Shown one piece after another: positions 30,261-38,507 of a stretch of 64,000 nt of DNA (positions within the stretch are counted from its first letter, which is position 1; each line of letters opens with the position of its first letter). The position numbers and the translations under genes were made by a program. Source of the DNA: Bacteroidales bacterium (lineage in GTDB: Bacteria > Bacteroidota > Bacteroidia > Bacteroidales > UBA12077); contig JANQHE010000034.1 of the NCBI GenBank assembly GCA_028282785.1, positions 62,001-126,000 on the forward strand. The letters are read 5' to 3'. The notes beneath the pieces were generated by a model. That model did not search any database, was not told where the DNA came from, and was given only the letters and a program-made list of their open reading frames with translations.

Positions 30261-30839
30261 TTATTTTGTTTTTTGTTTTTCAAGTTGCAATGCAGGGAAA
30301 CGGTATTTAGCAACTTCAAATATTCCAAACAATAATCCGGAATATATGAGGTCTCCCATAAATGTATTTTTCAAAAAAGGTAAACCTGCGGTATAGCACA
30401 TTATAAGGCCTGTAAATGATTTTGAATACATTGTTCCGGATGCCCATACACCAAAATTTGATAGGATAAAAAAGCTAATAGATGCCAGGCATGAGGCGAA
30501 CAGAATATTTGTAATTCTGATTTTTTTAATTAGTCCAAATCCAATAAATCCAATAACAATAAAGGCTCCATAGGTCCAGTAGCATCCCTGGTAAAACCAA
30601 ACAAAATGATCGAAATATTGTACATAAACAATATTATTAAGTGCTAAGTCGCTTAACCACATGGAAGCAATGGGTATAATTATGGCAAAATGCTTTTGTT
30701 TTAAATATGCTGCGCCAAATAATGCCATAGCACCAATAGGGGCAAAGTTAGGAGGATGTGGTATTAACCGGCTAAAGGCAGCCAATAAAATCAATAGAGA
30801 AAGTACTCCAAATCGTAAATGAATTTTTGATCTTTTCAT
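30261..30839 (-). CDS. DUF6580-like integral membrane protein behind cobalamin riboswitch
   Basis: From the ATG at 30839 the protein has 192 residues with five to six membrane segments. AFSRLIPHPPNFAPIGAMALFGAAY at the start is what I recall for DUF6580-type proteins of Bacteroidota; the compact hydrophobic layout also resembles vitamin ECF S-components. It is the first gene after the riboswitch. No BtuC, BtuD or BtuF lies in the cluster, so this could be an inner-membrane corrinoid or cobalt transport component; that is inference. A start at 30905 would add 22 polar residues and overlap the riboswitch expression region, so it is disfavoured. Confidence 0.7.
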   Translation of the reverse strand: MKRSKIHLRFGVLSLLILLAAFSRLIPHPPNFAPIGAMALFGAAYLKQKHFAIIIPIASMWLSDLALNNIVYVQYFDHFVWFYQGCYWTYGAFIVIGFIGFGLIKKIRITNILFASCLASISFFILSNFGVWASGTMYSKSFTGLIMCYTAGLPFLKNTFMGDLIYSGLLFGIFEVAKYRFPALQLEKQKTK

Positions 30840-30961
30840 CGTTACTGCAATTTTAATTGAGTTAATAACTTGATCTTGCAGCAAACGATGAATTTGGAAG
30901 GCCAATAAAACATCGAAATGATCAGCTACCCGTTCTCCGCAGGCTACAAAATCTATGTTTA

Positions 30962-31092
30962 ATTGGCAGGTCTTCTGACTTAGGCCTGTTTTAACGCCTT
31001 CCCCTCCAAATTAAAGAGTGACATATTGTTAAAACATTTAATAGCCATCACAGCAGCGGGAACTGTTGCCGAATTTAACGACATTCCCTTTT
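30962..31092 (-). promoter_or_regulatory. Cobalamin (adenosylcobalamin-type) riboswitch, minus strand
   Basis: Read on the minus strand it starts AAAAGGGAATGTCG, continues with GGCAACAGTTCCCGCTGCTGTGA (core shown at 31034-31060) and ends with the B12-box-like AGAAGACCTGCCAAT (30962-30976). These are the conserved blocks of cobalamin riboswitches. It precedes the DUF6580-like gene by about 120 bases and so should repress the six-gene surface uptake cluster when cobalamin is plentiful. Confidence 0.92.
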
Positions 31093-31133
31093 AATCCTTT
31101 TCCTAATAAGAAAAATAGGAACCAATTAGATGG

Positions 31134-31161
31134 CAAATATAATTATTATTTTTCCCAACAA
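31134..31161 (-). promoter_or_regulatory. Bacteroidota-type promoter for the minus-strand cobalamin cluster
   Basis: On the minus strand TTG (31161-31159) is followed after exactly 17 bases by TATATTTG (31141-31134), a full match to the TTG-N17..23-TAnnTTTG promoter pattern known from Bacteroidota. Transcription would begin around 31126, some 35 bases before the riboswitch core. Confidence 0.7.
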
Positions 31162-31173
31162 GAAATTAATACA

Positions 31174-31181
31174 TATCTTTG
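31174..31181 (+). promoter_or_regulatory. Candidate -7 element for the plus-strand cobalamin unit
   Basis: TATCTTTG fits TAnnTTTG and lies about 55 bases before the plus-strand riboswitch. No good -33 TTG is visible at 17-23 bases upstream, so this is weaker than the divergent promoter. Confidence 0.5.
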
Positions 31182-31230
31182 CATCCAAGTTCATTCAGAT
31201 CATGTAAAATTAAGATACTCCTTAAAAAGA

Positions 31231-31480
31231 GTTTAAAAGGGAATCACGTGCCTTGCCTGCCATCCTGATAGTTCTTGGGAAAACGGCGGCATGAAATCGT
31301 GGGCTGACGCGCAACTGTAATCCTGATTCTGATACACTCAGATTCGTGCTTTCAGCAATTGTGCCATTTTACTCAAAGAATAGTTTAGTTTGAAGTGCGG
31401 AGCGATCCGCCTTCGCTAAAGCTTCGATGGGTGAGAGAAGGCGCTGAAAGTCGGGAAAGCCAGGAGACCTGTCTTAATTG
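31231..31480 (+). promoter_or_regulatory. Cobalamin riboswitch with enlarged variable arm, plus strand
   Basis: Conserved blocks are AAAAGGGAATCACGTGCC (31235-31252), GACGCGCAACTGTAA (about 31307-31321) and the B12-box-like GCCAGGAGACCTGTC (31459-31473). Between them CTTTCAGC (about 31349-31356) can pair with GCTGAAAG (about 31443-31450), enclosing an insert of about 85 bases with a GCGGA-GCGA-TCCGC tetraloop hairpin and a CGCCTT/AAGGCG pairing option. The AspT/YidE-type transporter gene begins about 115 bases downstream. Confidence 0.88.
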
Positions 31481-31595
31481 TTTCTTGAATGATATCTGCT
31501 TTCGCGGTATAAAGCATGTATCGATCTTTTTTACAGATCCATTTTCTTTATTTCCCGCGGGCACAATTTGTTGTTAACTTAAATCTATTTAGAAA

Positions 31596-33251
31596 ATGGA
31601 GATCTTAAAATTACTTTCGAACAGCAACACGGCATCATCCTTGATGTTTTTGGCCCTCACAGGGATTCTGGGAATCTTATTTGGTAAAATCAGGTTTGGG
31701 AACATCAAATTAGGTATAGCCGGAGTGTTATTTAGTGGATTGCTCATCGGGCATTTAGGAGCAACAATAAACCATCAGGTGCTGCATTTTACAAAGGAAT
31801 TTGGCCTGATTCTTTTTGTCTATTCCATTGGCATTGAGATTGGCCCACGTTTTGTTTCTTCATTTCGCAATAATGGAATGAAATTGAACCTGCTGGCGAC
31901 ATTGATCGTGGTATTTGGGTTTTTTACTGCTTTTAGTATTCACAAACTATTTAACATGGAAACTCACATTATTGCCGGTTTATTCAGTGGAGCAGTAACC
32001 AATACACCCAGTTTAGGTGCTATACAATCACTAATATCCGATCAGTTTACAAACGGGAATGCTTTAGCGGAAGTTTCAGGAATGGCTTATGCCGTTGCTT
32101 ATCCATTTGGTATTATTGGAATCATTTTGGTTATGTTTGTGGTTCGAGGTATATTTAAAATCAAACTGAACAAAGAAATAGAAAACTATCAGGAGCAAAT
32201 TGATGCAGGTTCTAATCAATCAACAGTCGAGGTATTGGTTTCTAATCCAAATTTGTTTGGGAAAACCCTTAAATTTTTAAAAACTACGCTCGATAAAGAA
32301 TTTGTTTTTTCACGGTTAATGCGTGACGGAGAATACCTTATTCCCGATGATAAAATATATCTTCAGGAAGGTGATATTTTATTTGGATTATGTTCTGATG
32401 CTTGTGTTCCTCATCTTGAACTGAAAGTTGGAAAACTATCTCCCGCAAAGAAAATAAAGATTACCGATCAAATGTCTATGCGGCATATTTTAATTACCAA
32501 TCGTAAAATAACCGGTCGACAAATAAAGGATATTAACCTATCCGGATTATTTCCTGCAAATATTACACGCATTTTCAGGGGCGAAACGGAGATTATTCCT
32601 GCAGGCAATACAACCATTGAATTTGGTGATACGGTTCGGGTAGTTGGAGCCAGAAACCGCATGAACGAAATTGCAGGATTTTTAGGTAATTCTTTACATG
32701 ACCTATCACATCCTAACTTAATCCCCTTATTTATTGGAATTTTCCTTGGAATTCTGATAGGAAGCATATCATTTTTTATCCCGGGTTTACCTGCTCCTGC
32801 AAAGTTAGGTTTAGCAGGAGGTCCTTTAATTGTTGCATTAATCCTTGGGCATAAAGGTCGTGTGGGAAACTTTGATTTTTACATGACACCAAGTGCAAAT
32901 CGATTTATTCGCGAATTGGGAATTGTTTTGTTTTTGGCTTGTGTGGGGTTAGGATCAGGGAAGCATTTTTGGGAAACCATTGTAAATGGTGGATATATCT
33001 GGATGCTCTATGGAGCAGCCATTACATTTATCCCTTTATTAGTAGTTGGTATTCTTGGACGCTTTTTAAAATTGAATTATTTAACTCTGTGTGGTTTATT
33101 ATCAGGTTCAATGACAGATCCACCGGCTCTTGAATTTGCAAATTCAATTGCACCAGTACATGCACAAGCAAGTGCATATGCTACGGTTTATCCTTTAACC
33201 ATGTTTTTGAGAATACTTCTGGCACAAGTATTAGTATTGGTATTAGCTTAA
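31596..33251 (+). CDS. AspT/YidE/YbjL-family transporter with two RCK_C domains
   Basis: The 551-residue protein has the duplicated membrane domain of the aspartate:alanine exchanger family: first half with FGLILFVYSIGIEIGPRF and GAVTNTPSLGAI, second half with ELGIVLFLACVGLGSGKHF and GSMTDPPALEFA. Between them lie two RCK_C (TrkA-C) domains (about 205-365), often ligand-sensing. The family exchanges amino acids or dicarboxylates across the inner membrane; most members have no known substrate. It follows a cobalamin riboswitch and starts at ATG 31596. Repression by cobalamin would suit a function needed when B12 is scarce, but the substrate cannot be read from sequence. Confidence 0.85.
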   Translation: MEILKLLSNSNTASSLMFLALTGILGILFGKIRFGNIKLGIAGVLFSGLLIGHLGATINHQVLHFTKEFGLILFVYSIGIEIGPRFVSSFRNNGMKLNLLATLIVVFGFFTAFSIHKLFNMETHIIAGLFSGAVTNTPSLGAIQSLISDQFTNGNALAEVSGMAYAVAYPFGIIGIILVMFVVRGIFKIKLNKEIENYQEQIDAGSNQSTVEVLVSNPNLFGKTLKFLKTTLDKEFVFSRLMRDGEYLIPDDKIYLQEGDILFGLCSDACVPHLELKVGKLSPAKKIKITDQMSMRHILITNRKITGRQIKDINLSGLFPANITRIFRGETEIIPAGNTTIEFGDTVRVVGARNRMNEIAGFLGNSLHDLSHPNLIPLFIGIFLGILIGSISFFIPGLPAPAKLGLAGGPLIVALILGHKGRVGNFDFYMTPSANRFIRELGIVLFLACVGLGSGKHFWETIVNGGYIWMLYGAAITFIPLLVVGILGRFLKLNYLTLCGLLSGSMTDPPALEFANSIAPVHAQASAYATVYPLTMFLRILLAQVLVLVLA

Positions 33252-33261
33252 AATTCAACTC

Positions 33262-33459
33262 ATGAAAACGATAGAAGAAATTGTAATTTGTCCAAGATGT
33301 GGCCAGGTATTTACCTGTTACAACTCGATGGAGTGTTGGTGTTCAAAAATCGAAATCCCTACTGATGTACTCAAATATATTTCAAATAACTATTCCGAAT
33401 GTTTATGCAAAGAATGTATCGAAGGATTAATCATAAAAATATGTAATCTAAAAAATTAA
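33262..33459 (+). CDS. Cysteine-rich CWC family small protein
   Basis: The 65-residue product has nine cysteines: C10-x2-C13, C19, C25-W-C27, C47, C49-x2-C52 and C61. The CWC motif and paired CxxC sites fit the cysteine-rich CWC family, probably a small metal-binding (zinc-ribbon-like) protein of unknown role. It starts 10 bases after the transporter and 4 bases before the PAS gene, so the three form one unit under the plus-strand cobalamin riboswitch. Confidence 0.8.
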   Translation: MKTIEEIVICPRCGQVFTCYNSMECWCSKIEIPTDVLKYISNNYSECLCKECIEGLIIKICNLKN

Positions 33460-33463
33460 TACT

Positions 33464-33943
33464 ATGGAAAATATAAAAAAAGAACAAAATAGTGGACCGT
33501 TGTTAAGTTGGGACATTTATTTCGATTATTATAATCGGTTAATGAAAAGAATGAATGATAAAATTTATTTAGAAAAGTTTTTACAACAACATTATGTTAA
33601 AATTCCAGGAGAACTGATGAAATGTGTTAACACGTACGATGCTATTGTAATCACAGACACTAAACAAATTATTCAATGGGTAAGTTCGGGATTTTATCAT
33701 ATGACCGGATATACTTTTGATGAGGCAATCTACAGAAAACCTTCTTTTTTACAAGGCTCTAAAACCAGCGAAACTATTAAAATACGAATTAGAGAGGCGA
33801 TACTAAAAAGTAACCCTGTTTCAGAGACACTTGTAAATTACAGAAAATCAGGCATAGAGTATGATTGTCAGGTAAACATTGAACCAGTCTTTGATCATAA
33901 AAAGGATTTAACGCATTTTATGGCTTTTGAAAAAAAGATATAA
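33464..33943 (+). CDS. Single PAS (LOV-like, Cys-less) domain protein
   Basis: The 159-residue protein has a helical N-terminal region (1-50) and one PAS domain (about 53-157). DTKQIIQWVSSGFYHMTGYTFDEA and FLQG follow the order seen in LOV domains, but the photoactive cysteine of NCRFLQ is replaced (K92-P93-S94-F95), so flavin-cysteine photochemistry of the usual kind is not expected. No output domain is attached; it may sense a small ligand or act through a partner. It is the third gene behind the plus-strand cobalamin riboswitch. Function unknown. Confidence 0.75.
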   Translation: MENIKKEQNSGPLLSWDIYFDYYNRLMKRMNDKIYLEKFLQQHYVKIPGELMKCVNTYDAIVITDTKQIIQWVSSGFYHMTGYTFDEAIYRKPSFLQGSKTSETIKIRIREAILKSNPVSETLVNYRKSGIEYDCQVNIEPVFDHKKDLTHFMAFEKKI

Positions 33944-33951
33944 AACCTTAG

Positions 33952-35040
33952 TTAATTTATCTTATAAGCTGCTTTCTCCAGGTCTCTTACGGTCTTAATT
34001 TGTTTTGGTGGATTTAGATATTGACCAAGGAACTTATAAATTCTTACACGTACTTCTCTGGCATGTTTTGTATCCATTCTATCAAACGAATGTCCTCCGG
34101 GGATATTTTGGAAGATCTCGTACTCAAATTTTTTACCATCAGCTTTTAACGATTTTATTAGATGTTCAACTTCTAAAACATTAACATCATCGTCATTTGT
34201 ATTTGTGTGAATTAATAATGGTGTATTTTGAAATTTATGCGTATTCCATGCCGGAGATCTTCTTCTGTATTCATTTACATCCTCATAAGCCGTTTTACCA
34301 ATATGATAATCAGCCGAAAAAAGCTCCCTGTAACTTTGGGTCTGGTAGCCCATTCTTGAAATTATATCACTTACCGGAACGCCGGCAAATGCAACTTTAT
34401 AATCTTTTGGATGGTCAAAGATATTGTGCAATGTAATCATACCTCCATGGCTCCACCCGATAATACCAACTCTCTCTCCATCAACAATCTCATAATTATC
34501 AATCATAAATTGCCTACTTGCATTAACATCTTCAGTTTCTAATCCACCATAATCAATCTTTTCGTAATGGCCTTTTCCATAACCTGTACTACCTCGATAT
34601 TCAGCCGCAACCACAATGTATTGTTGAGAAATCAGTTCTCGAACAATATGGGCATAGTATGTAGTGAAATCACCATGGACACCTCCATGAGGCAATACAA
34701 TTAAAGGATACTTCTTTGATGGATCAATATCCTTAGGAATAAAGGTATATGTCCAGAATTTTACCGGATTACCTGCTCCCTGGGCTGTAGGGTTCTTTTC
34801 CTTCCATTTTGGAGGCCCATAAATATAAACCTTATCAACGTAAGCAATATCTCCAACCTTATTATACCATAGAATATCATCTGATATTTTTTCTAAACGA
34901 TCAAACCTATGCTGCAGGTATTCCAATTGATCGTTAAGTTTTTCGATAATTTCATCTTTGTTTCCTGATTCCTGAGCAATTGTATTACTGAAAATAAAAC
35001 AGAATAATACAAAAAGGAAAGGGTATTTAATACTTTTCAT
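33952..35040 (-). CDS. Secreted S9-type alpha/beta hydrolase (prolyl-oligopeptidase-like)
   Basis: The 362-residue protein has a signal peptide (FLFVLFCFIFSNTIAQ) and an alpha/beta hydrolase domain with oxyanion region VLPHGGVHGD, nucleophile elbow GWSHGG (Ser197), acid NDDDV (about 283-285) and His317 in GGHSF. The layout matches the catalytic domain of the S9 prolyl oligopeptidase family without its beta-propeller; a short helical stretch precedes it. It may cleave peptides or esters in the periplasm. It converges with the PAS gene with only 8 bases between stops. Confidence 0.82.
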   Translation of the reverse strand: MKSIKYPFLFVLFCFIFSNTIAQESGNKDEIIEKLNDQLEYLQHRFDRLEKISDDILWYNKVGDIAYVDKVYIYGPPKWKEKNPTAQGAGNPVKFWTYTFIPKDIDPSKKYPLIVLPHGGVHGDFTTYYAHIVRELISQQYIVVAAEYRGSTGYGKGHYEKIDYGGLETEDVNASRQFMIDNYEIVDGERVGIIGWSHGGMITLHNIFDHPKDYKVAFAGVPVSDIISRMGYQTQSYRELFSADYHIGKTAYEDVNEYRRRSPAWNTHKFQNTPLLIHTNTNDDDVNVLEVEHLIKSLKADGKKFEYEIFQNIPGGHSFDRMDTKHAREVRVRIYKFLGQYLNPPKQIKTVRDLEKAAYKIN

Positions 35041-35096
35041 AATATTATAGATTTAATTTTAGGATTTTACTTTTGACTTTTAACATGGCTTAAAGT

Positions 35097-35876
35097 TTAA
35101 ATCTCAATTTCTCCTTCAAATACAAAAATAGCTGGCCCGGTTAACCAAATGTCTTTATACTTATTTTTATCAACCTTTTTGAATGAGACATTTAAATTGC
35201 CACCTTTTGTTAAAATGTCATATGAATTTTTGTCAGATTTGGAGTATAACGATGCACAAATGGCAGAAGCCGTAACTCCGGTTCCACAAGATAAGGTCTC
35301 GTTCTCTACACCTCGTTCATAAGTTCGAACATAAATTTTACCATTCTGAATTTCAACAAAATTCACATTTGTTCCATCCGGTTCAAATTCGGCGCTATAT
35401 CTTATTTCTCTACCTCTGTTAAAAATATCCAATTTATCAATATCATCTCTAAAAGTAACATAATGCGGTGAGCCGGTATTAAGGTAATAATTGGTATTAA
35501 CAATGTTTATCTCTGTTACATCATTCATTTGTAATGATATGGTTTTATTATCGTTTACCATAGCTTTATGCTTACCGTCAATAGCCATAAACCGGATTTT
35601 TTTACCAGTTATATTTAAGCCTTTTGCAAAACGAACAAGGCATCTTCCTCCATTACCACACATGGTACTTTCTTTACCATCAGAATTAAAATATCTCATA
35701 AAAAAATCAAGTTCCTTATGGTTTTCAAGTAACATTAAACCATCGGCACCGATGCCAAATTTTCTATCACACAAACGATTAATTTGTGATTCGGTTAAAC
35801 TAACCACATTGTCTCGATTATCAATAATGATAAAATCATTACCTGTACCCTGATATTTATGAAATTTGAACTTCAT
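35097..35876 (-). CDS. dapF: Diaminopimelate epimerase
   Basis: From the ATG at 35876 the 259-residue product has the two catalytic cysteine motifs of DapF: MCGNGGRC and LSCGTGVTAS, and the N-terminal KFHKYQGTGNDFIIID. It converts LL- to meso-diaminopimelate for lysine and peptidoglycan synthesis. An earlier start at 35897 adds only MFTKKHC and is less likely. Confidence 0.95.
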   Translation of the reverse strand: MKFKFHKYQGTGNDFIIIDNRDNVVSLTESQINRLCDRKFGIGADGLMLLENHKELDFFMRYFNSDGKESTMCGNGGRCLVRFAKGLNITGKKIRFMAIDGKHKAMVNDNKTISLQMNDVTEINIVNTNYYLNTGSPHYVTFRDDIDKLDIFNRGREIRYSAEFEPDGTNVNFVEIQNGKIYVRTYERGVENETLSCGTGVTASAICASLYSKSDKNSYDILTKGGNLNVSFKKVDKNKYKDIWLTGPAIFVFEGEIEI

Positions 35877-36023
35877 ACAGTGTTTTTTTGTAAACATATA
35901 AAATAATTGATGATAAAGTTACGAAAGTTTACTTTTTGTTAAATAATGTTAAACGAATTTTATTTTAAGCCATGTAGGCATTAATTTTGAAATTAATAGG
36001 TTGAATCTATAATAAAACAAGAT

Positions 36024-37511
36024 ATGAAAACAAGGGTATTTTTAGGAAATATTATGATAGCATTATTATCAGCATTAATTGCGGTAATTATTTATTCGAA
36101 TTTTATTAAAGAAGAAATTGAAGAAAAACCAGACTTAGAATCCCAAAAGCAGAATACGATTAATATTTTAGAAGATTCAAATTTGGTAAATTATGCGCAA
36201 GATCCATTAAGTTCAAATAGGCAGTTTCTTGATTTTACGGAAGCTGCAGAAAAGAGTGTAAATGCAGTAGTTCATGTAACCTCAAAGTATAATTTACAAA
36301 CTGACTATTATGAAAATCCGCTTTATGAATTTTTCTTTGGTGATATGCAAAGACAACCGATTGAATCATTTGGTTCTGGTGTCATTATATCAGAAGACGG
36401 ATATATTGTAACAAATTATCATGTGGTTGAAAAATCAGATGAAGTTCAGGTTGTTTTAAATGATAAAAGAACTTTTAATGCTGAACTGGTAGGAGTGGAT
36501 AGAGGAACAGACTTAGCATTGTTAAAAATAGAAGGAACAGGTCTGCCGTATATTGCTCTTGGTAATTCCGATGTTTTGAAAGTAGGAGAATGGGTATTAG
36601 CCGTTGGTAATCCGTTTAATCTAACATCAACGGTAACAGCCGGTATTGTTAGTGCAAAAGCTCGTAATATAAATATTCTGAGAGGCCAGGCCCAATATAC
36701 AATTGAATCATATATACAAACAGATGCTGCAGTTAATAAAGGGAATAGCGGTGGGGCCTTAGTAAATTTAGGAGGAGAGTTAGTTGGAATCAATTCGGCA
36801 ATCATATCTCCATCCGGAGCTTATTCAGGATATTCTTTTGCTATACCAATCAATTTGGTTAAAAAGGTAGTTGCAGATCTTATTAAATACGGAGAAGTTC
36901 AAAGAGCGGTACTTGGAGTTGAAATTAGAGATGTTGATAATGACATAGCCGAAAAAAATAGTTTGGATAAAATAGAAGGTGTTTATATCATAAATGCTAA
37001 TGAAGGTGCGGCCAGAGAAGCAGGAATAAAATCCGGAGATATAATTCTGGAAATTAATAATGTAAAGGTTAACAGTACAGCTGAATTAACCGAACAGATT
37101 GGCAAATATCGTCCGGGAGAAACCATTTATGTAACAGTTAAAAGAGATAATAAAAGGAAACAATTTGAGGTTCTTTTACGTAATATGCATGGAAACACTA
37201 AAATTGTCAAAGCCGAGGAATTTATATCAAGCCTTGGAGCTTCTCTGAGAATTCTTGATAGTCGCGAAAAAAGACTATATGATACTGAGCATGGTGTAAA
37301 GGTTATAGATTTAAAAGATGGAGCTTTACAAAAAGCGGGTGTCGAGGAAGGTTATATTATTACTCATATAGAAGATCAGAAGGTAAAAGGGATTGATGAT
37401 GTTAAAAACATCCTTAACAGAAAGGGGAAAGGAGATGTTGTTGAGATTGAAGCTATGCACTCTGGAACAAGATACATTTATGTTTATAAGTACAGAGTAA
37501 AATTAGACTGA
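36024..37511 (+). CDS. DegP/HtrA-family periplasmic serine protease
   Basis: The 495-residue protein has an N-terminal membrane or signal segment (10-24), a trypsin-like domain with His133 (NYHVV), Asp163 (GTDLALL) and Ser242 (KGNSGGAL), and two PDZ domains (about 295-385 and 405-490; GAAREAGIKSGDIILEINN, GALQKAGVEEGYIITHIEDQ). This is the DegP/DegQ arrangement: a chaperone-protease for misfolded envelope proteins. It lies 91 bases ahead of the primary sigma factor gene. Confidence 0.93.
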   Translation: MKTRVFLGNIMIALLSALIAVIIYSNFIKEEIEEKPDLESQKQNTINILEDSNLVNYAQDPLSSNRQFLDFTEAAEKSVNAVVHVTSKYNLQTDYYENPLYEFFFGDMQRQPIESFGSGVIISEDGYIVTNYHVVEKSDEVQVVLNDKRTFNAELVGVDRGTDLALLKIEGTGLPYIALGNSDVLKVGEWVLAVGNPFNLTSTVTAGIVSAKARNINILRGQAQYTIESYIQTDAAVNKGNSGGALVNLGGELVGINSAIISPSGAYSGYSFAIPINLVKKVVADLIKYGEVQRAVLGVEIRDVDNDIAEKNSLDKIEGVYIINANEGAAREAGIKSGDIILEINNVKVNSTAELTEQIGKYRPGETIYVTVKRDNKRKQFEVLLRNMHGNTKIVKAEEFISSLGASLRILDSREKRLYDTEHGVKVIDLKDGALQKAGVEEGYIITHIEDQKVKGIDDVKNILNRKGKGDVVEIEAMHSGTRYIYVYKYRVKLD

Positions 37512-37602
37512 TCAAAAAAGGATTTTAGGGTTCTTGGCTAAGTAGAAAGTGTTGACAATAAGGCACAATTAATCATAAATTGAGGAAATTTTCTTATAGC
37601 CA

Positions 37603-38463
37603 ATGAGACAATTAAAAATCACCAAATCAATAACGAATAGAGAAAGTGCTTCTCTTGATAAATATTTGCAAGAAATTGGTAAAGAAGGTCTTGTAACTAT
37701 AGAAGAAGAAGTAGAGTTAGCTCAAAGAATCAGGAAGGGAGATCGTTTAGCTCTGGAAAAACTTACCAAGGCTAATTTAAGATTTGTTGTTTCTGTAGCT
37801 AAGCAATATCAAAACCAAGGTTTAACACTACCTGATTTAATTAACGAAGGAAATTTGGGATTAATTAAAGCTGCCGAGAAATTCGATGAAACTCGCGGCT
37901 TTAAATTTATATCATACGCTGTTTGGTGGATTCGTCAGTCTATTTTGCAGGCATTGGCAGAACAGTCAAGAATTGTTCGTTTACCTTTGAACCAGGTTGG
38001 CTCTTTAAATAAAATAAATAAAGCATTTTCAAGGTTTGAGCAAGAAAATGAAAGAACTCCATCAGCAGATGAACTAGCAGATAAATTAGAGATTCCAAAA
38101 GACAAAGTGGCTGATACAATGCGAGTATCCGGACGTCATATATCGGTTGATGCACCTTTTGCCGAAGGAGAGGATAGTAGTTTGTTAGATGTTCTTATTA
38201 GCGATGATTCTCCTCATACTGATGTTACCTTAATTAATGAATCTCTAACACGGGAAGTGGATAGGGCACTAGCAACGCTTACTGAGCGAGAACGTGATAT
38301 AGTGAGATACTTTTTTGGAATTGGAGTTTCAGAAATGACTTTAGAGGAAATAGGTGATCGATTTGGTTTAACCAGAGAAAGAGTTCGACAGATTAAAGAA
38401 AAAGCTATCAGAAGATTACGTCATACATCAAGAAGCAAATTGTTAAAGTCTTATTTAGGTTAA
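37603..38463 (+). CDS. rpoD: Primary RNA polymerase sigma factor (RpoD, Bacteroidota type)
   Basis: The 286-residue protein begins [22 protein letters not shown] (region 1.2) with no region 1.1, then region 2 ([19 protein letters not shown]), region 3 and region 4 with helix-turn-helix [18 protein letters not shown]. Length and N-terminus are those of the Bacteroidota housekeeping sigma factor, which recognises TTG/TAnnTTTG promoters such as those in this window. It is followed by a hairpin shared with uvrB. Confidence 0.95.
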   Translation: MRQLKITKSITNRESASLDKYLQEIGKEGLVTIEEEVELAQRIRKGDRLALEKLTKANLRFVVSVAKQYQNQGLTLPDLINEGNLGLIKAAEKFDETRGFKFISYAVWWIRQSILQALAEQSRIVRLPLNQVGSLNKINKAFSRFEQENERTPSADELADKLEIPKDKVADTMRVSGRHISVDAPFAEGEDSSLLDVLISDDSPHTDVTLINESLTREVDRALATLTERERDIVRYFFGIGVSEMTLEEIGDRFGLTRERVRQIKEKAIRRLRHTSRSKLLKSYLG

Positions 38464-38481
38464 GGTTGTTAACAAGATCAA

Positions 38482-38507
38482 AAAGCCATCCAAATTAGGA
38501 TGGTTTT
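38482..38507. terminator. Bidirectional terminator between rpoD and uvrB
   Basis: Arms 38482-38491 and 38498-38507 (AAAGCCATCC / GGATGGTTTT with one G-T pair) enclose a 6-base loop, with A-rich and T-rich flanks on both sides. It overlaps the last two bases of the uvrB stop and serves two convergent genes. Confidence 0.8.

Noticed and set aside
11351-30839. Polysaccharide utilisation locus (SusC/SusD type)
   Set aside because: No SusD and no glycoside hydrolase; the receptor is BtuB-like and the riboswitch points to cobalamin.
31381-31577. Open frame of 60 codons downstream of the riboswitch core
   Set aside because: It overlaps the riboswitch's conserved B12-box end and has no coding features.
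33464-33943. Blue-light LOV photoreceptor
   Set aside because: The essential cysteine is absent, so only a LOV-like PAS domain can be claimed.
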